Source: JANNFX01 sp031380225 | GTDB taxonomy: Bacteria; Pseudomonadota; Alphaproteobacteria; Rhizobiales; Hyphomicrobiaceae | NCBI GenBank assembly: GCA_031380225.1 | Contig: JANNFX010000271.1 | Coordinates: forward strand, 1-58,680 | Direction of reading: 5' to 3' | DNA length: 58,680 nucleotides | In this document: in pieces, positions 16,500 through 25,398 of the stretch | Layout: the number at the start of each line of letters is the position of its first letter | Numbering within the stretch: the stretch's first letter is position 1 | Translations under genes and position numbers: made by a program | Notes under the pieces: model-generated | What the model was told of the DNA's origin: nothing | Database searches by the model: none | Seen by the model: only the letters and a program-made list of their open reading frames with translations

Positions 16500-17585
16500 A
16501 TGTTACATTGGTTGCCAAAGACCTCACTGGCGCGGATGCTTGCAGGGGCTGCAATGGCAGTCTCCGGAGCTGTCCCAGCACTCGCTGGTGGCCTTCCAGA
16601 AGGAACTGGTCACTCGACTCCAGGCCAGATTGGTCTGCAGGGCGCGGCGACCGAAGTGATGGAAGATATCCACGTTTTCTATGACTGGACCAACATCGTT
16701 ATCATCGCCATTGCGGTCTTCGTGGCCTTGCTGATGGTCTACGTGATGGTCAAGTTTAACGAAAAGGCTAACCCAGTTCCTACTAAGACCACGCACAATA
16801 CATTGCTCGAAGTGGCTTGGACGGTGATCCCAATCTTCATCTTGGTCGCTATTTCGATCCCGTCCTTCAAACTGCTCATGAAGCAGTATACCTATCCGAA
16901 GCCGGACCTGACCATCAAAGCCACCGGCAACGCATGGTTTTGGGAGCACACCTATCCCGATCTCGGCGGTTTTACGATCACATCCAACTACGTCTCCGAC
17001 AAAAAGGTCATCGAAGACTCGATCGCCGCTTCGGTTCGCGATGGCATTGCCAAGACAGTGACCGATCCAAAGGAACTGCAGAAGGCAGTCTCGAAGGCAG
17101 TCTCGACCGAATACTCATCGCGTTACGGTACTTTGACGGGTATCGCGCTTGAAAAGAAACTTTATGACGATTCCCAGCAGCACTGGGCGGCATTTAAGAA
17201 GCCGCGGTTGCTGGCGGTCGACAATGAGATCGTTGTTCCGGTTAATAAAGTCGTCCACGTTCTTATCACCTCGAATGACGTCATCCATAACTGGACCATC
17301 CCGTCGTTCGGTTCAAAGCAGGATGCCGTGCCAGGCCGCATCACCTCGACTTGGTTCCGGGCTAACAAGGAAGGCGCATTCTACGGCCAGTGTTCGGAAT
17401 TGTGCGGTTTGAACCATGCGTTCATGCCGATCACCGTACGCGTGGTCAACGAGAGTGTGTTCGCTGAATGGTCCGCGGCCATGAAAGCCAAAGACAAGTC
17501 GAAAGCGAAGTCGATCCTTGATCAAGTTGCTGATCTTCAGGATGGGCGCACACCGTCTCCTGCAATCGCAGACGCAAGTAAATAA
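16500..17585 (+). CDS. ctaC: Cytochrome c oxidase subunit II (CuA subunit)
   Basis: Accepts electrons from cytochrome c at a binuclear copper site in the periplasm. There is a signal peptide, two membrane helices (IVIIAIAVFVALLMVYVMV and VAWTVIPIFILVAIS) and a C-terminal cupredoxin domain with CuA ligands C298, C302, H306 and M309 (QCSELCGLNHAFM). The ATG at 16500 has GGGGAGCGG upstream; the open frame extends to 16437. Between the GGFTIT strand (156-161) and LLAVDN (236-241) there are about 74 residues, against some 20-25 in relatives, so an extra helical, charged segment is inserted into the copper domain. Confidence 0.95.
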   Translation: MLHWLPKTSLARMLAGAAMAVSGAVPALAGGLPEGTGHSTPGQIGLQGAATEVMEDIHVFYDWTNIVIIAIAVFVALLMVYVMVKFNEKANPVPTKTTHNTLLEVAWTVIPIFILVAISIPSFKLLMKQYTYPKPDLTIKATGNAWFWEHTYPDLGGFTITSNYVSDKKVIEDSIAASVRDGIAKTVTDPKELQKAVSKAVSTEYSSRYGTLTGIALEKKLYDDSQQHWAAFKKPRLLAVDNEIVVPVNKVVHVLITSNDVIHNWTIPSFGSKQDAVPGRITSTWFRANKEGAFYGQCSELCGLNHAFMPITVRVVNESVFAEWSAAMKAKDKSKAKSILDQVADLQDGRTPSPAIADASK

Positions 17586-17665
17586 CACTGAGCGCGTTGG
17601 GCATGGAACAAACGTTCCGGGCACCTTCGGCTTTAACGGAAACGCACCACTAAAAGGTTCTTGCC

Positions 17666-19285
17666 ATGGGCAGCACTGCAGACGCAGCTCACGATCATCA
17701 CGATCATGCTCCACCGTTTTTTAGACGCTGGTTCTTGTCAACAAATCACAAAGACATCGGTACGATGTATTTGTTGTTCGCCATCATCTCAGGCATCATC
17801 GGCGGCGCATTGTCGGTCGGTATGCGGCTTGAACTTCAAGAGCCGGGCCTGCAATATTTCACCAATCCGCACATGTACAACGTGTTCGTGACTGGCCACG
17901 GTCTGATCATGGTGTTCTTCATGGTCATGCCAGCCATGATCGGCGGCTTCGGCAACTGGATGGTGCCGCTTATGATCGGCGCGCCAGACATGGCGTTTCC
18001 GCGCATGAACAACGTCTCGTTTTGGCTGTTGCCGGTCGCGCTGATCTTGCTCCTGACCTCGATGTTCGTCGAAGGTCCCTCAGGCATGAACGGTGTTGGT
18101 GGCGGTTGGACGCTTTACGCTCCGCTCTCAACGACCGGCCATCCAGGTCCGGCGGTAGACTTTGGTATTCTGGCACTACATGCTGCCGGAGCGTCGTCGA
18201 TCTTGGGTGCAATCAACTTCATCACCACCATTTTCAACATGCGCGCGCCTGGCATGACCATGCACAAGATGCCGCTGTTCGTTTGGTCGGTGTTAGTCAC
18301 CGCATTCCTGTTGTTGCTGTCGCTCCCGGTTCTCGCCGGCGCCATCACCATGATGTTGACCGATCGTAACTTCGGCACCACCTTCTTCAATCCGGCTGGC
18401 GGCGGCGATCCGCTCTTATACCAGCACTTGTTCTGGTTCTTCGGCCATCCGGAAGTGTACATTCTGATTTTGCCGGGCTTCGGTATGATCAGCCACATCA
18501 TCTCGACGTTCTCGAAGAAGCCGGTGTTCGGCTACCTCGGCATGGCGTACGCGATGGTCGCCATCGGTCTCGTTGGCTTCATCGTGTGGGCGCACCACAT
18601 GTACGCCGCCGGCATGAAGGTCAACACGCAGGCCTACTTCGTGTTCGCAACCATGGTCATCGCGGTGCCGACTGGCGTCAAGATCTTCTCATGGATTGCA
18701 ACGATGTGGGGCGGTTCGATATCGTTCCGCGTTCCAATGATCTGGGCCTTGGGCTTCATCTTCCTGTTCACGGTTGGCGGTGTGACCGGCGTGATGCTGG
18801 CCAACGCCGGTGTCGACCGAGCGCTGCATGACACCTACTACGTCGTCGCTCACTTCCACTACGTGCTGTCGCTCGGCGCCGTGTTCTCGATCTTCGCTGG
18901 CTGGTACTACTGGTTCCCGAAGATGAGCGGCTACGACTACAACGAGACGATCGGTAGGGTGCACTTCTGGTTGACCTTCATCGGCGCCAACATCTTGTTC
19001 TTCCCGCAGCACTTCTTGGGCCTCGCCGGTATGCCGCGCCGTTACGTTGACTATCCGGATGCCTTCGCGTTCTGGAATAAGATCTCGTCGTACGGCTCAT
19101 ACATGACGGCACTGGGTACCATCGTGTTCATCATCGGCGTGCTCGAAGCCTTTGCACGCAAGCGCGCTGCGGCTGGCAACCCGTGGGGCGTTGGCGCCAC
19201 GACGCTCGAATGGACGCTGCCATCTCCGCCGGCGTTCCACTCTTACGAGACGCTGCCGGTCATCAAAGCCGGCGACGGCCACTAA
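17666..19285 (+). CDS. ctaD: Cytochrome c oxidase subunit I (heme a, heme a3-CuB)
   Basis: Catalytic subunit of the aa3 oxidase, with 12 membrane helices. The N-terminus carries a His/Asp cluster (HDHHDH) as in other Hyphomicrobiales, then WFLSTNHKDIGTMYL. CuB and cross-linked tyrosine are in WFFGHPEVYILILPGFG, further CuB histidines in WAHHMY, and the heme a3/a ligands in VAHFHYVL. The D-channel motif NNVSFWLLP and K-channel residues around FIVWAHHMY are present. 539 residues, normal. It follows ctaC by 80 bases and is followed by an intrinsic terminator. Confidence 0.97.
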   Translation: MGSTADAAHDHHDHAPPFFRRWFLSTNHKDIGTMYLLFAIISGIIGGALSVGMRLELQEPGLQYFTNPHMYNVFVTGHGLIMVFFMVMPAMIGGFGNWMVPLMIGAPDMAFPRMNNVSFWLLPVALILLLTSMFVEGPSGMNGVGGGWTLYAPLSTTGHPGPAVDFGILALHAAGASSILGAINFITTIFNMRAPGMTMHKMPLFVWSVLVTAFLLLLSLPVLAGAITMMLTDRNFGTTFFNPAGGGDPLLYQHLFWFFGHPEVYILILPGFGMISHIISTFSKKPVFGYLGMAYAMVAIGLVGFIVWAHHMYAAGMKVNTQAYFVFATMVIAVPTGVKIFSWIATMWGGSISFRVPMIWALGFIFLFTVGGVTGVMLANAGVDRALHDTYYVVAHFHYVLSLGAVFSIFAGWYYWFPKMSGYDYNETIGRVHFWLTFIGANILFFPQHFLGLAGMPRRYVDYPDAFAFWNKISSYGSYMTALGTIVFIIGVLEAFARKRAAAGNPWGVGATTLEWTLPSPPAFHSYETLPVIKAGDGH

Positions 19286-19292
19286 AAATAAG

Positions 19293-19325
19293 TGGGCCGG
19301 CGGCTGAGCTGCCGGCCCATTTCTT
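19293..19325 (+). terminator. Intrinsic terminator after ctaD
   Basis: A 9-bp perfect stem, TGGGCCGGC (19293-19301) with GCCGGCCCA (19311-19319), is followed by TTTCTT. It would end or attenuate the ctaCD message before ctaB, so structural subunits could be made in excess over the assembly genes. An A-rich tract precedes the stem. Confidence 0.8.
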
Positions 19326-19382
19326 GATTCTAAATTGTAAGTGGCAGCCCAAGTTGGCCACAGGGTATTTAAGGGCATTGGA

Positions 19383-20330
19383 ATGCAGGGACTGAGCGCA
19401 CAGAGTTTGAGCGTAGACGCCGATCTTTCGCTGCCCGGCGCGAGTGCAGAGCCATCAATTGGCGATTTTCTCGCCTTGATGAAACCGCGCGTCATGACAC
19501 TCGTCATTCTGACTGCGTTGACCGGAATTCTGGCGGCCCCTGGCAGTATCCATCCCGTAATGGCGATCATCGCCATGATCTGCATCTCGATTGGCGCTGG
19601 CGCATCTGGCGCGCTGAATATGTGGTATGACGCCGATATTGACCAGCAAATGGCACGAACCGCAGCGCGGCCCATTCCGAATGGTTCGGTGACCGCTGAC
19701 GAAGCGCTGCAGTTTGGCGGCATTCTTTCAGTGTTGTCGGTGATGACGCTCGGCGTCTTGGTCAATTGGTTTGCCGGCGCACTGCTCGCATTCACAATCT
19801 TCTTTTATCTCTTCATCTACACGATGTGGTTGAAGCGGCGGACGCCGCACAATATTGTTATCGGGGGCGCTGCAGGCGCATTCCCGCCGATGATCGGTTG
19901 GGCGGCCGTAACCGGCGGCATCAGCGTCGAAAGCGTTCTGATGTTCATGATCATCTTCATCTGGACGCCACCACACTTTTGGGCGCTGGCGCTTACCCGC
20001 CGTGGCGACTATGAGCGCGTTGGTGTGCCGATGCTGCCCGTGGTGGCTGGACCGGCGGCAACCCGCTTCCAAATTCTGATGTATTCGCTGCTGTTAGCTC
20101 CGCTTGGCGTCGCACCATACTTCATCGGCCTCGGTGGCATCGTCTACGCGGCCTTCGCAACTGTTCTCGGCGCCGCCTTCTTGTATTTCGCCATCAACGT
20201 CTATCGCATCACCGAAGGCCCAGCCGCTGACAGCGCCTGCAAGAAGCTGTTCGGATTCTCGATCCTCTATCTCTACGTGTTGTTCGCTGTTCTGTTGGGC
20301 GAACACGTTGTGGCAAGGTTCGTATCATGA
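19383..20330 (+). CDS. ctaB: Protoheme IX farnesyltransferase (heme O synthase)
   Basis: Membrane prenyltransferase that adds farnesyl to heme b to make heme o, the precursor of heme a. The first prenyl-diphosphate motif is NMWYDADIDQQMARTAARP and the second region contains TPPHFWALAL with RGDYERVGVPMLPVV; about eight to nine hydrophobic helices are visible. The start at 19383 (MQGLSAQ) has AGGGC upstream; the frame extends back to 19341. It overlaps the next gene by 4 bases (ATGA), so ctaB-coxF-ctaG are translationally coupled. Confidence 0.95.
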   Translation: MQGLSAQSLSVDADLSLPGASAEPSIGDFLALMKPRVMTLVILTALTGILAAPGSIHPVMAIIAMICISIGAGASGALNMWYDADIDQQMARTAARPIPNGSVTADEALQFGGILSVLSVMTLGVLVNWFAGALLAFTIFFYLFIYTMWLKRRTPHNIVIGGAAGAFPPMIGWAAVTGGISVESVLMFMIIFIWTPPHFWALALTRRGDYERVGVPMLPVVAGPAATRFQILMYSLLLAPLGVAPYFIGLGGIVYAAFATVLGAAFLYFAINVYRITEGPAADSACKKLFGFSILYLYVLFAVLLGEHVVARFVS

Positions 20331-20524
20331 CTGGCGAAGCGGCCAAGTCCGGACAACAAGTTGACCCCCATCAGGCCAAGCGTCAGCGTATGCGCTCAAT
20401 CGCAATCGCTCTCGGTCTCGGTTTTATGGTGCTGTTGTTTTATGCGGCAACAATCGTCCGCATTGGCGGCGCGGTTCAAGGCAAGCAATCACAGATTATA
20501 CAAGAGCTGACGAAAACATCGTGA
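20327..20524 (+). CDS. Small single-helix cytochrome oxidase-cluster protein (CoxF-like)
   Basis: A 65-residue protein with a basic N-terminus (HQAKRQRMRS) and one membrane helix (IAIALGLGFMVLLFYAATIV). Small proteins with this RSxAIAxxL...FYxxTIVR pattern occupy the same slot between ctaB and ctaG in many alphaproteobacteria and are labelled CoxF; their exact assembly role is not defined. It overlaps ctaB by ATGA and ctaG by GTGA. Confidence 0.8.
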   Translation: MTGEAAKSGQQVDPHQAKRQRMRSIAIALGLGFMVLLFYAATIVRIGGAVQGKQSQIIQELTKTS

Positions 20525-21084
20525 ACAACGGCGCCACCAGCACTGAAAAAAGCACCAGCCGCCGCCATTCGGTTGTGGCGAGCGTGTGTGTCGGCTTCGT
20601 CGTCGCGATGGGCGCGCTGTCGTATGCCGCTGTTCCGCTTTATCGCATGTTTTGCCAAGCAACCGGTTTTGGCGGCGCGACCAATGTCGCCATTAAGCCG
20701 TCTGAGGTCATGCTTGATCGCGTCATCTCAGTCCGGTTTGATGCCAATGTCGCTCCGGGCCTGTCATGGACGTTCCGGCCGGTGCAACCAACGATGACGG
20801 TCAAACTCGGCGAAAACGCGCTGGCGTTTTTCACGGCCACCAACCTGTCAGATAAGACCATCAAGGGAACGGCCTCGTTTAATGTAGCGCCCGATCTGGC
20901 TGGCCAGCATTTTAGCAAGATCGAGTGCTTCTGTTTCAAGGAACAGACTTTGAAGCCTGGGGAAACGGTTGAAATGCCGGTGTCATTCTTTGTCGATCCG
21001 AAGCTGGCGACCGACCGCGACGCGAGCTGGATCAACGAAATTACACTGTCCTATACGTTTTACGCGTCAGGCGGACAGAGTTGA
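20521..21084 (+). CDS. ctaG: Cytochrome c oxidase assembly protein CtaG/Cox11
   Basis: Inserts CuB into subunit I. It has one N-terminal membrane anchor (VVASVCVGFVVAMGALSYA), then a periplasmic immunoglobulin-like domain with the copper-binding cysteine pair in IECFCFKEQTLKPGE and a further cysteine in YRMFCQATGF. The start is a GTG at 20521 overlapping the previous stop. Length 187 residues is typical. Confidence 0.95.
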   Translation: MNNGATSTEKSTSRRHSVVASVCVGFVVAMGALSYAAVPLYRMFCQATGFGGATNVAIKPSEVMLDRVISVRFDANVAPGLSWTFRPVQPTMTVKLGENALAFFTATNLSDKTIKGTASFNVAPDLAGQHFSKIECFCFKEQTLKPGETVEMPVSFFVDPKLATDRDASWINEITLSYTFYASGGQS

Positions 21085-21213
21085 GTTCGAAGGCTGGCGC
21101 GCAGTATCGCCGGCCGCGATAACTACGGGGGTCTTTGCTAGCGGTGCTGGCCGGGACTTGAAGGACTAAACAAGCGACTAGGGCCAACGCCCACGGGGAA
21201 GACGGAGACGAAA

Positions 21214-22176
21214 ATGGGTTCCACGACCGCTAAACAACACGATTATCACTTGGTAGATCCAAGCCCGTGGCCATTTCTGGCCTCGATCGCAGCTCTGGTG
21301 ACGGCGTTTGGCGCCATCATTTGGATGCGTTCAGGTGGCGAAGGGGCCGCTGGTCTTTTTGGAATCCACGGTAAGGGCGTGTTCCTAGCCGGCATGATGG
21401 GTTTATGCGCGGTTGCCTTCTTCTGGTGGCGCGATGTCATCAAGGAGGCCCACAAAGGCGACCACACACCGGTCGTCGCTCTTCACCTCCGCTACGGCAT
21501 GATCTTGTTCATCGCCTCGGAAGTGATGTTCTTCGTCGCTTGGTTCTGGGCCTACTTCGATCACGCATTTTATCCGAACGACGTCCACCTGCTTGAAAAC
21601 TCGAAAGAATACATCGGTTTGGTCAAGCGCAACGAACTGTTTGGCGGCCTGTGGCCACCGGCTCACGTTGAAGCAACCGAAGCGGCACTGCCGACCGGCG
21701 TTCCGGTGTCCGGCAAGTTCCAAGGCACATTCAACCCCTGGGGCTTGCCGCTGATCAACACGTTGATCTTGCTGCTCTCGGGTTGCACAGTCACGTGGGC
21801 TCACCATGCGTTGTTGGAAAACAAGCGCTCGCAACTGATCGCTGGTCTGGTCTGCACCGTGCTCCTCGGATTGACGTTCACAGCACTGCAAGCCGTAGAA
21901 TACGCCAATGCGCCGTTCACCTATGGAGGCCACTCTTATGGCTCGACGTTCTTTATGGCGACTGGTTTCCACGGCGCGCACGTCATCATCGGCACCATCT
22001 TCCTCTTGGTGTGCTTGTTCCGCGCCATGAAGGGTCACTTCTCGCCAAAGCAGCACTTCGGTTTTGAAGCTGCCGCTTGGTACTGGCACTTCGTTGACGT
22101 GGTCTGGTTGTTCCTGTTCGCTGTGATCTACGTTTTCGGGTCAGGCTTCGGCGCTGGCGCGGCGGCTGGCCACTAA
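21214..22176 (+). CDS. ctaE: Cytochrome c oxidase subunit III
   Basis: Seven-helix non-catalytic subunit that stabilises turnover of the oxidase. Signatures seen: HLRYGMILFIASEVMFFVAW, TWAHHALL, GFHGAHVIIG and WYWHFVDVVWLFLFAVIYV. At 320 residues it is longer than usual (about 270-290); the extra length is mainly in the loop after AYFDHAF, where some 25-30 extra residues separate that helix from the NPWGLPLINTLILLLSG helix. GGAG precedes the ATG. It is followed by a strong terminator. Confidence 0.95.
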   Translation: MGSTTAKQHDYHLVDPSPWPFLASIAALVTAFGAIIWMRSGGEGAAGLFGIHGKGVFLAGMMGLCAVAFFWWRDVIKEAHKGDHTPVVALHLRYGMILFIASEVMFFVAWFWAYFDHAFYPNDVHLLENSKEYIGLVKRNELFGGLWPPAHVEATEAALPTGVPVSGKFQGTFNPWGLPLINTLILLLSGCTVTWAHHALLENKRSQLIAGLVCTVLLGLTFTALQAVEYANAPFTYGGHSYGSTFFMATGFHGAHVIIGTIFLLVCLFRAMKGHFSPKQHFGFEAAAWYWHFVDVVWLFLFAVIYVFGSGFGAGAAAGH

Positions 22177-22198
22177 AGCCGAATGAGATTGATTGAAG

Positions 22199-22233
22199 GG
22201 GGCCGGCGGAAACGACCGGCCCTTTTTCTTTAT
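22199..22233 (+). terminator. Intrinsic terminator after ctaE
   Basis: GGGCCGG (22200-22206) pairs perfectly with CCGGCCC (22216-22222) around a GGAAACGA-containing loop and is followed by TTTTTCTTT. It should end the ctaB-coxF-ctaG-ctaE message before the DUF983 gene. Confidence 0.88.
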
Positions 22234-22267
22234 TGCCTGGTCATTTATTGGCTGGAATGGATCGCAA

Positions 22268-22639
22268 ATGTCAGAGGTCACTTCGTCATCACCCGTTGGA
22301 TCAGCGATTGCCGGCAAATGCCCGCGCTGTGGCGAAGGCAAACTGTTCCGTAATGCCCTAGAGCTCCGTGAGGTTTGCACGAACTGTGGCCTCGACTACA
22401 AATTCATCAATACTGGTGACGGACCAGCGGTGTTCGCGATCCTCATCCTTGGCATTCTCATCCTCGGCGGCGCGCTCTATGTGGAATTTACGTTCCTGCC
22501 GCCGTGGTGGGTGCACGTGGTCGTTTGGGGTATGCTGACGCCTGTTGTTGCGCTGGCTCTGCTCAGGGTGTTGAAGGGCTGGCTGATCGGCCAACAATTC
22601 AAGCACAAAGCCGAAGAAGGCCAGTATGGGCCGAAGTAA
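22268..22639 (+). CDS. DUF983 family membrane protein
   Basis: A 123-residue protein with an N-terminal zinc-ribbon-like CPRCGEGKLFR...CTNCGLDY (two CxxC pairs) and two membrane helices (AVFAILILGILILGGALYV and a second ending ALALLRVLKGW). DUF983 proteins sit between ctaE and surf1 in many alphaproteobacteria and are thought to be linked to oxidase assembly, without a proven role. The ATG at 22268 (MSEVTS) starts just before the zinc ribbon; the frame extends to 22193 across the terminator, which argues against the longer form. Confidence 0.88.
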   Translation: MSEVTSSSPVGSAIAGKCPRCGEGKLFRNALELREVCTNCGLDYKFINTGDGPAVFAILILGILILGGALYVEFTFLPPWWVHVVVWGMLTPVVALALLRVLKGWLIGQQFKHKAEEGQYGPK

Positions 22640-22679
22640 AAGCTAACTGAGGCGGATCGATCGGGACGGAGTAAAGACG

Positions 22680-23438
22680 ATGTTTGCTCGGCTACGTACT
22701 GCGGGTTTGATTGCTCCCTTGCTGATGACACTCGCCGGTCTCGCGATCCTGTTGGCGCTCGGGTGTTGGCAGGCGCAACGCCTCGTTTGGAAGCAAGACC
22801 TGATCGCCAAACTCGATTCCCGGATTGCAGGCAAACCGGTGCCGCTCAAAGACGCTGTCGCACGCCATTTAGCAGGCGAAGATATTGAGTATTTGCGCGT
22901 CACGGCGCGTGGCCGCTATTTAAACGGCAAAGAACGCTACTTTTACGCGCCTGACGTCGAACTCGGCTCCGGCGTCAACGTCTACACGCCAATGCAGATT
23001 GAGGGCGATGCGGCGGTGTTATTCGTCAATCGTGGCTATGTCGCCGATGCATTGAAAGATCCAACCAAGCGCGCGGCAGGGTTGTTGGACGGTGACGTCG
23101 AAATCACTGGGCTCGTTCGCATGCAAGGCACGCAACAACGCTTCGTACCCGACAACGATGTCAAAGCGAATCTTTGGTACTGGCGCGATCTCGGAGCCAT
23201 GCTGTCATCAGCGTTTGAAAATACCGAACGGCCATACGTGCCGTTTTTTGTCGACGCTGAAGCGTCCACCACGCCGCCGGGTGGTTGGCCAAGAGGCGGC
23301 GCAACATTGGCGACGCTGTCCAACCGTCATCTCGAATACGCGTTGACCTGGTTCGGCCTGGCGGCAACGTTGGTGATTATTTTTGCTGTATACGCGGTGG
23401 CGCGGTTGCGGGCGATCGATCAAGCAGGCCCGCAGTAG
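22680..23438 (+). CDS. SURF1-family cytochrome oxidase assembly protein
   Basis: Two membrane helices flank a periplasmic domain: the first at LLMTLAGLAILLALGCWQAQR and the last at YALTWFGLAATLVIIFAVY. Conserved features include the LGxWQxxR end of helix 1, VLFVNRGYV and the NRHLEYALTWFGLA signature at the C-terminus. SURF1 helps place heme a in subunit I. GGAG is 8 bases upstream of the ATG. In many Hyphomicrobiales surf1 is followed by ispH, thrB and rnhA; here the synteny stops and a small secreted protein on the other strand follows. Confidence 0.93.
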   Translation: MFARLRTAGLIAPLLMTLAGLAILLALGCWQAQRLVWKQDLIAKLDSRIAGKPVPLKDAVARHLAGEDIEYLRVTARGRYLNGKERYFYAPDVELGSGVNVYTPMQIEGDAAVLFVNRGYVADALKDPTKRAAGLLDGDVEITGLVRMQGTQQRFVPDNDVKANLWYWRDLGAMLSSAFENTERPYVPFFVDAEASTTPPGGWPRGGATLATLSNRHLEYALTWFGLAATLVIIFAVYAVARLRAIDQAGPQ

Positions 23439-23441
23439 CAG

Positions 23442-23693
23442 TTAATAGCACGTGCTATTGATCGCATCGTCAAAGGTGTTGAAGCAGCCGCTGCGGTTCG
23501 GCGTGCAATAGAGCCGCTCGACCTTTGAGTACGATAGAATGGCGGTGCCGTCGCCGCACTTGACGATCAATTCCAATATTGGTCCGCGATCAACAACGGC
23601 TTCGACTTCTGAGTCTGGATTGAGGAAGCCGGGGTAGTCAGAAAACACGCCCGTCGCGGTTGAAGCGGCAAGCGTGATCATCGCAAGAAACAT
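23442..23693 (-). CDS. Small secreted cysteine-containing hypothetical protein
   Basis: An 83-residue protein with a short signal peptide (MFLAMITLAASTATG) and a mature part with four cysteines (VKCGDG, LYCTPN, GCFNTF, final CY), suggesting disulfides in the periplasm. AGGAG lies 9 bases upstream of the ATG, supporting that it is real. No family recognised. It is convergent with surf1 (3 bases between stops). The 177 bases on to the POT gene hold no visible gene. Confidence 0.65.
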   Translation of the reverse strand: MFLAMITLAASTATGVFSDYPGFLNPDSEVEAVVDRGPILELIVKCGDGTAILSYSKVERLYCTPNRSGCFNTFDDAINSTCY

Positions 23694-23870
23694 GACAGTT
23701 AACTCCTGACACTGCGAGACTGAGCCCGCCGTTTGTCAAGCTTATGCGCGTTCCGTGCCAACTTTAGATTGCGGCGGCGCATGGGTTAATGGCAAACCGC
23801 AAGGTATGGTTCGAGGCAAAGACTTTACGCGGACCTTGCTGATTGCGGCCCAGAAAGGCACATCGAAACC

Positions 23871-25382
23871 ATGGAAGTGAGCGCTTCGGGCCGTCAGATC
23901 GGTACACCTGCGCCCACCAGTTGGTTTAAGGGCCAGCCGCCGGGACTATCGACGCTGTTCTTTGTCGAACTGTGGGAGCGGTTTTCCTACTACGGCATGC
24001 GGGCGCTGCTGACGCTGTTCATGGTCGCGCCGGCAACTCAGGGCGGACTTGGGTTTGACGTCGCCGAAGCTGGCCGGTTCTACGGCACCTACACCATGGC
24101 CGTTTACATGTTGGCGATCCCGGGCGGCGTTCTGGCCGATACTGTGCTCGGTGCGCGCCGCTCGGTGATGTGGGGCGGGGTGATCATCGCGTTGGGGCAC
24201 TTCGCGTTGGCAATTCCAACTGAGGCGGCGTTCTATCTTGGGCTCACCTTGGTGGCGCTAGGGACGGGCCTGTTCAAGCCCAACATGAGCGCCATGGTCG
24301 GCGCACTCTATGAGCCAAATGATCCGCGCCGCGATGCCGGGTTTTCGCTGTTTTACATGGGCATCAACATCGGCGCCTTTATCGCGCCGCTGGTCACCGG
24401 ATTTCTGGCACAAAGTGCGTGGTTTAAAAGCTGGTTGTCGGCGAACGGTTTTGATCCTAACGCCAGCTGGCATTGGGGCTTTGGCGCTGCTGCCATCGGC
24501 ATGACACTCGCGCTCATTCTGTTCGCCCGCAAAGCGCAGTCTTATCCCGGCACAGCGCAGACCAGCGTTTTCGAAACCGCCGGTTGGCCTGCCGGTAAGG
24601 TGATCGGCATTGCAGGCATTGGAACAGCGCTGCTGATGGCGCTAGCGACCCTCGCTGATGTCAAAGGCTATGAGGCGCTGCGCTTGCTCTTTATCGCTGC
24701 GCCGTTGGCCGCAATCTGGTGGTTTCAAATGCAAGAGGACATGAGCCTCAAAAGGATGGCGGCCATCGGCGTATTGTTCCTTGCCGCGATGCTGTTCTGG
24801 GCGATCTTCGAGCAAGCTGGACTGAGTGTGGCGCTTTTTGCCGATCAACTGACCCGCAATGACGTTGCCGGGTTCGCGTTTCCATCGGCGTGGTTCCAAT
24901 CGCTGAATGCGCTGTTTGTGATCGCCTTAGCGCCGGTCTTTGCGGGCCTGTGGACGCGCCTTGGCGACAACCAACCCTCAAGCCCGTTGAAATTTACGAT
25001 TGGGCTTGCCTGTTTATCAGCCTCGTTTCTGCTGATGGTGCCGGCCGCATGGCTGACGATCGAAGGCCGTGTCAGTCCGCTATGGCTGGTTGGATTATTT
25101 TTTCTTCAAACTGTGGGTGAACTTTGTTTGAGCCCAGTTGGCCTCAGCCTGATGACCAAGCTGGCTCCATCGGGCTTGACCGGAGTCGTCATGGGCGTCT
25201 GGTTTTTGGCCTCGGCTTTCGGAAACAAATTGGCCGGGATACTTGGTGGCGAGTTTGAAAGCGCTGATCCAGCCAAACTGGCGTCTTTCTTCTTGCAGAA
25301 TGGCTTGATGGTTCTTGCCGCTGCGGCAGCACTATTGGCCCTGACGCCTTGGCTGAAACGCTTGATGGGCGATGTGCGATAG
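23871..25382 (+). CDS. Proton-dependent oligopeptide (POT/PTR family) transporter
   Basis: Major-facilitator-type importer of di- and tripeptides driven by protons. The POT signature ELWERFSYYGMRALL (ExxERFxYY) is in helix 1 and FSLFYMGINIGAFIAP marks helix 5; about 14 helices are visible in 503 residues. The start at 23871 has AAAGG upstream. Among POT transporters the DtpT/YjdL class fits; exact substrates cannot be read. With ggt far upstream it could salvage peptides, but nothing links them. Confidence 0.9.
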   Translation: MEVSASGRQIGTPAPTSWFKGQPPGLSTLFFVELWERFSYYGMRALLTLFMVAPATQGGLGFDVAEAGRFYGTYTMAVYMLAIPGGVLADTVLGARRSVMWGGVIIALGHFALAIPTEAAFYLGLTLVALGTGLFKPNMSAMVGALYEPNDPRRDAGFSLFYMGINIGAFIAPLVTGFLAQSAWFKSWLSANGFDPNASWHWGFGAAAIGMTLALILFARKAQSYPGTAQTSVFETAGWPAGKVIGIAGIGTALLMALATLADVKGYEALRLLFIAAPLAAIWWFQMQEDMSLKRMAAIGVLFLAAMLFWAIFEQAGLSVALFADQLTRNDVAGFAFPSAWFQSLNALFVIALAPVFAGLWTRLGDNQPSSPLKFTIGLACLSASFLLMVPAAWLTIEGRVSPLWLVGLFFLQTVGELCLSPVGLSLMTKLAPSGLTGVVMGVWFLASAFGNKLAGILGGEFESADPAKLASFFLQNGLMVLAAAAALLALTPWLKRLMGDVR

Positions 25383-25398
25383 CTCGTCTGATCCGTGG

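Noticed and set aside
19097..19795. Long reverse-strand open frame (232 codons) overlapping ctaD and ctaB
   Set aside because: It is antisense to recognisable oxidase genes, has low-complexity composition and no family likeness; a high-GC shadow frame.
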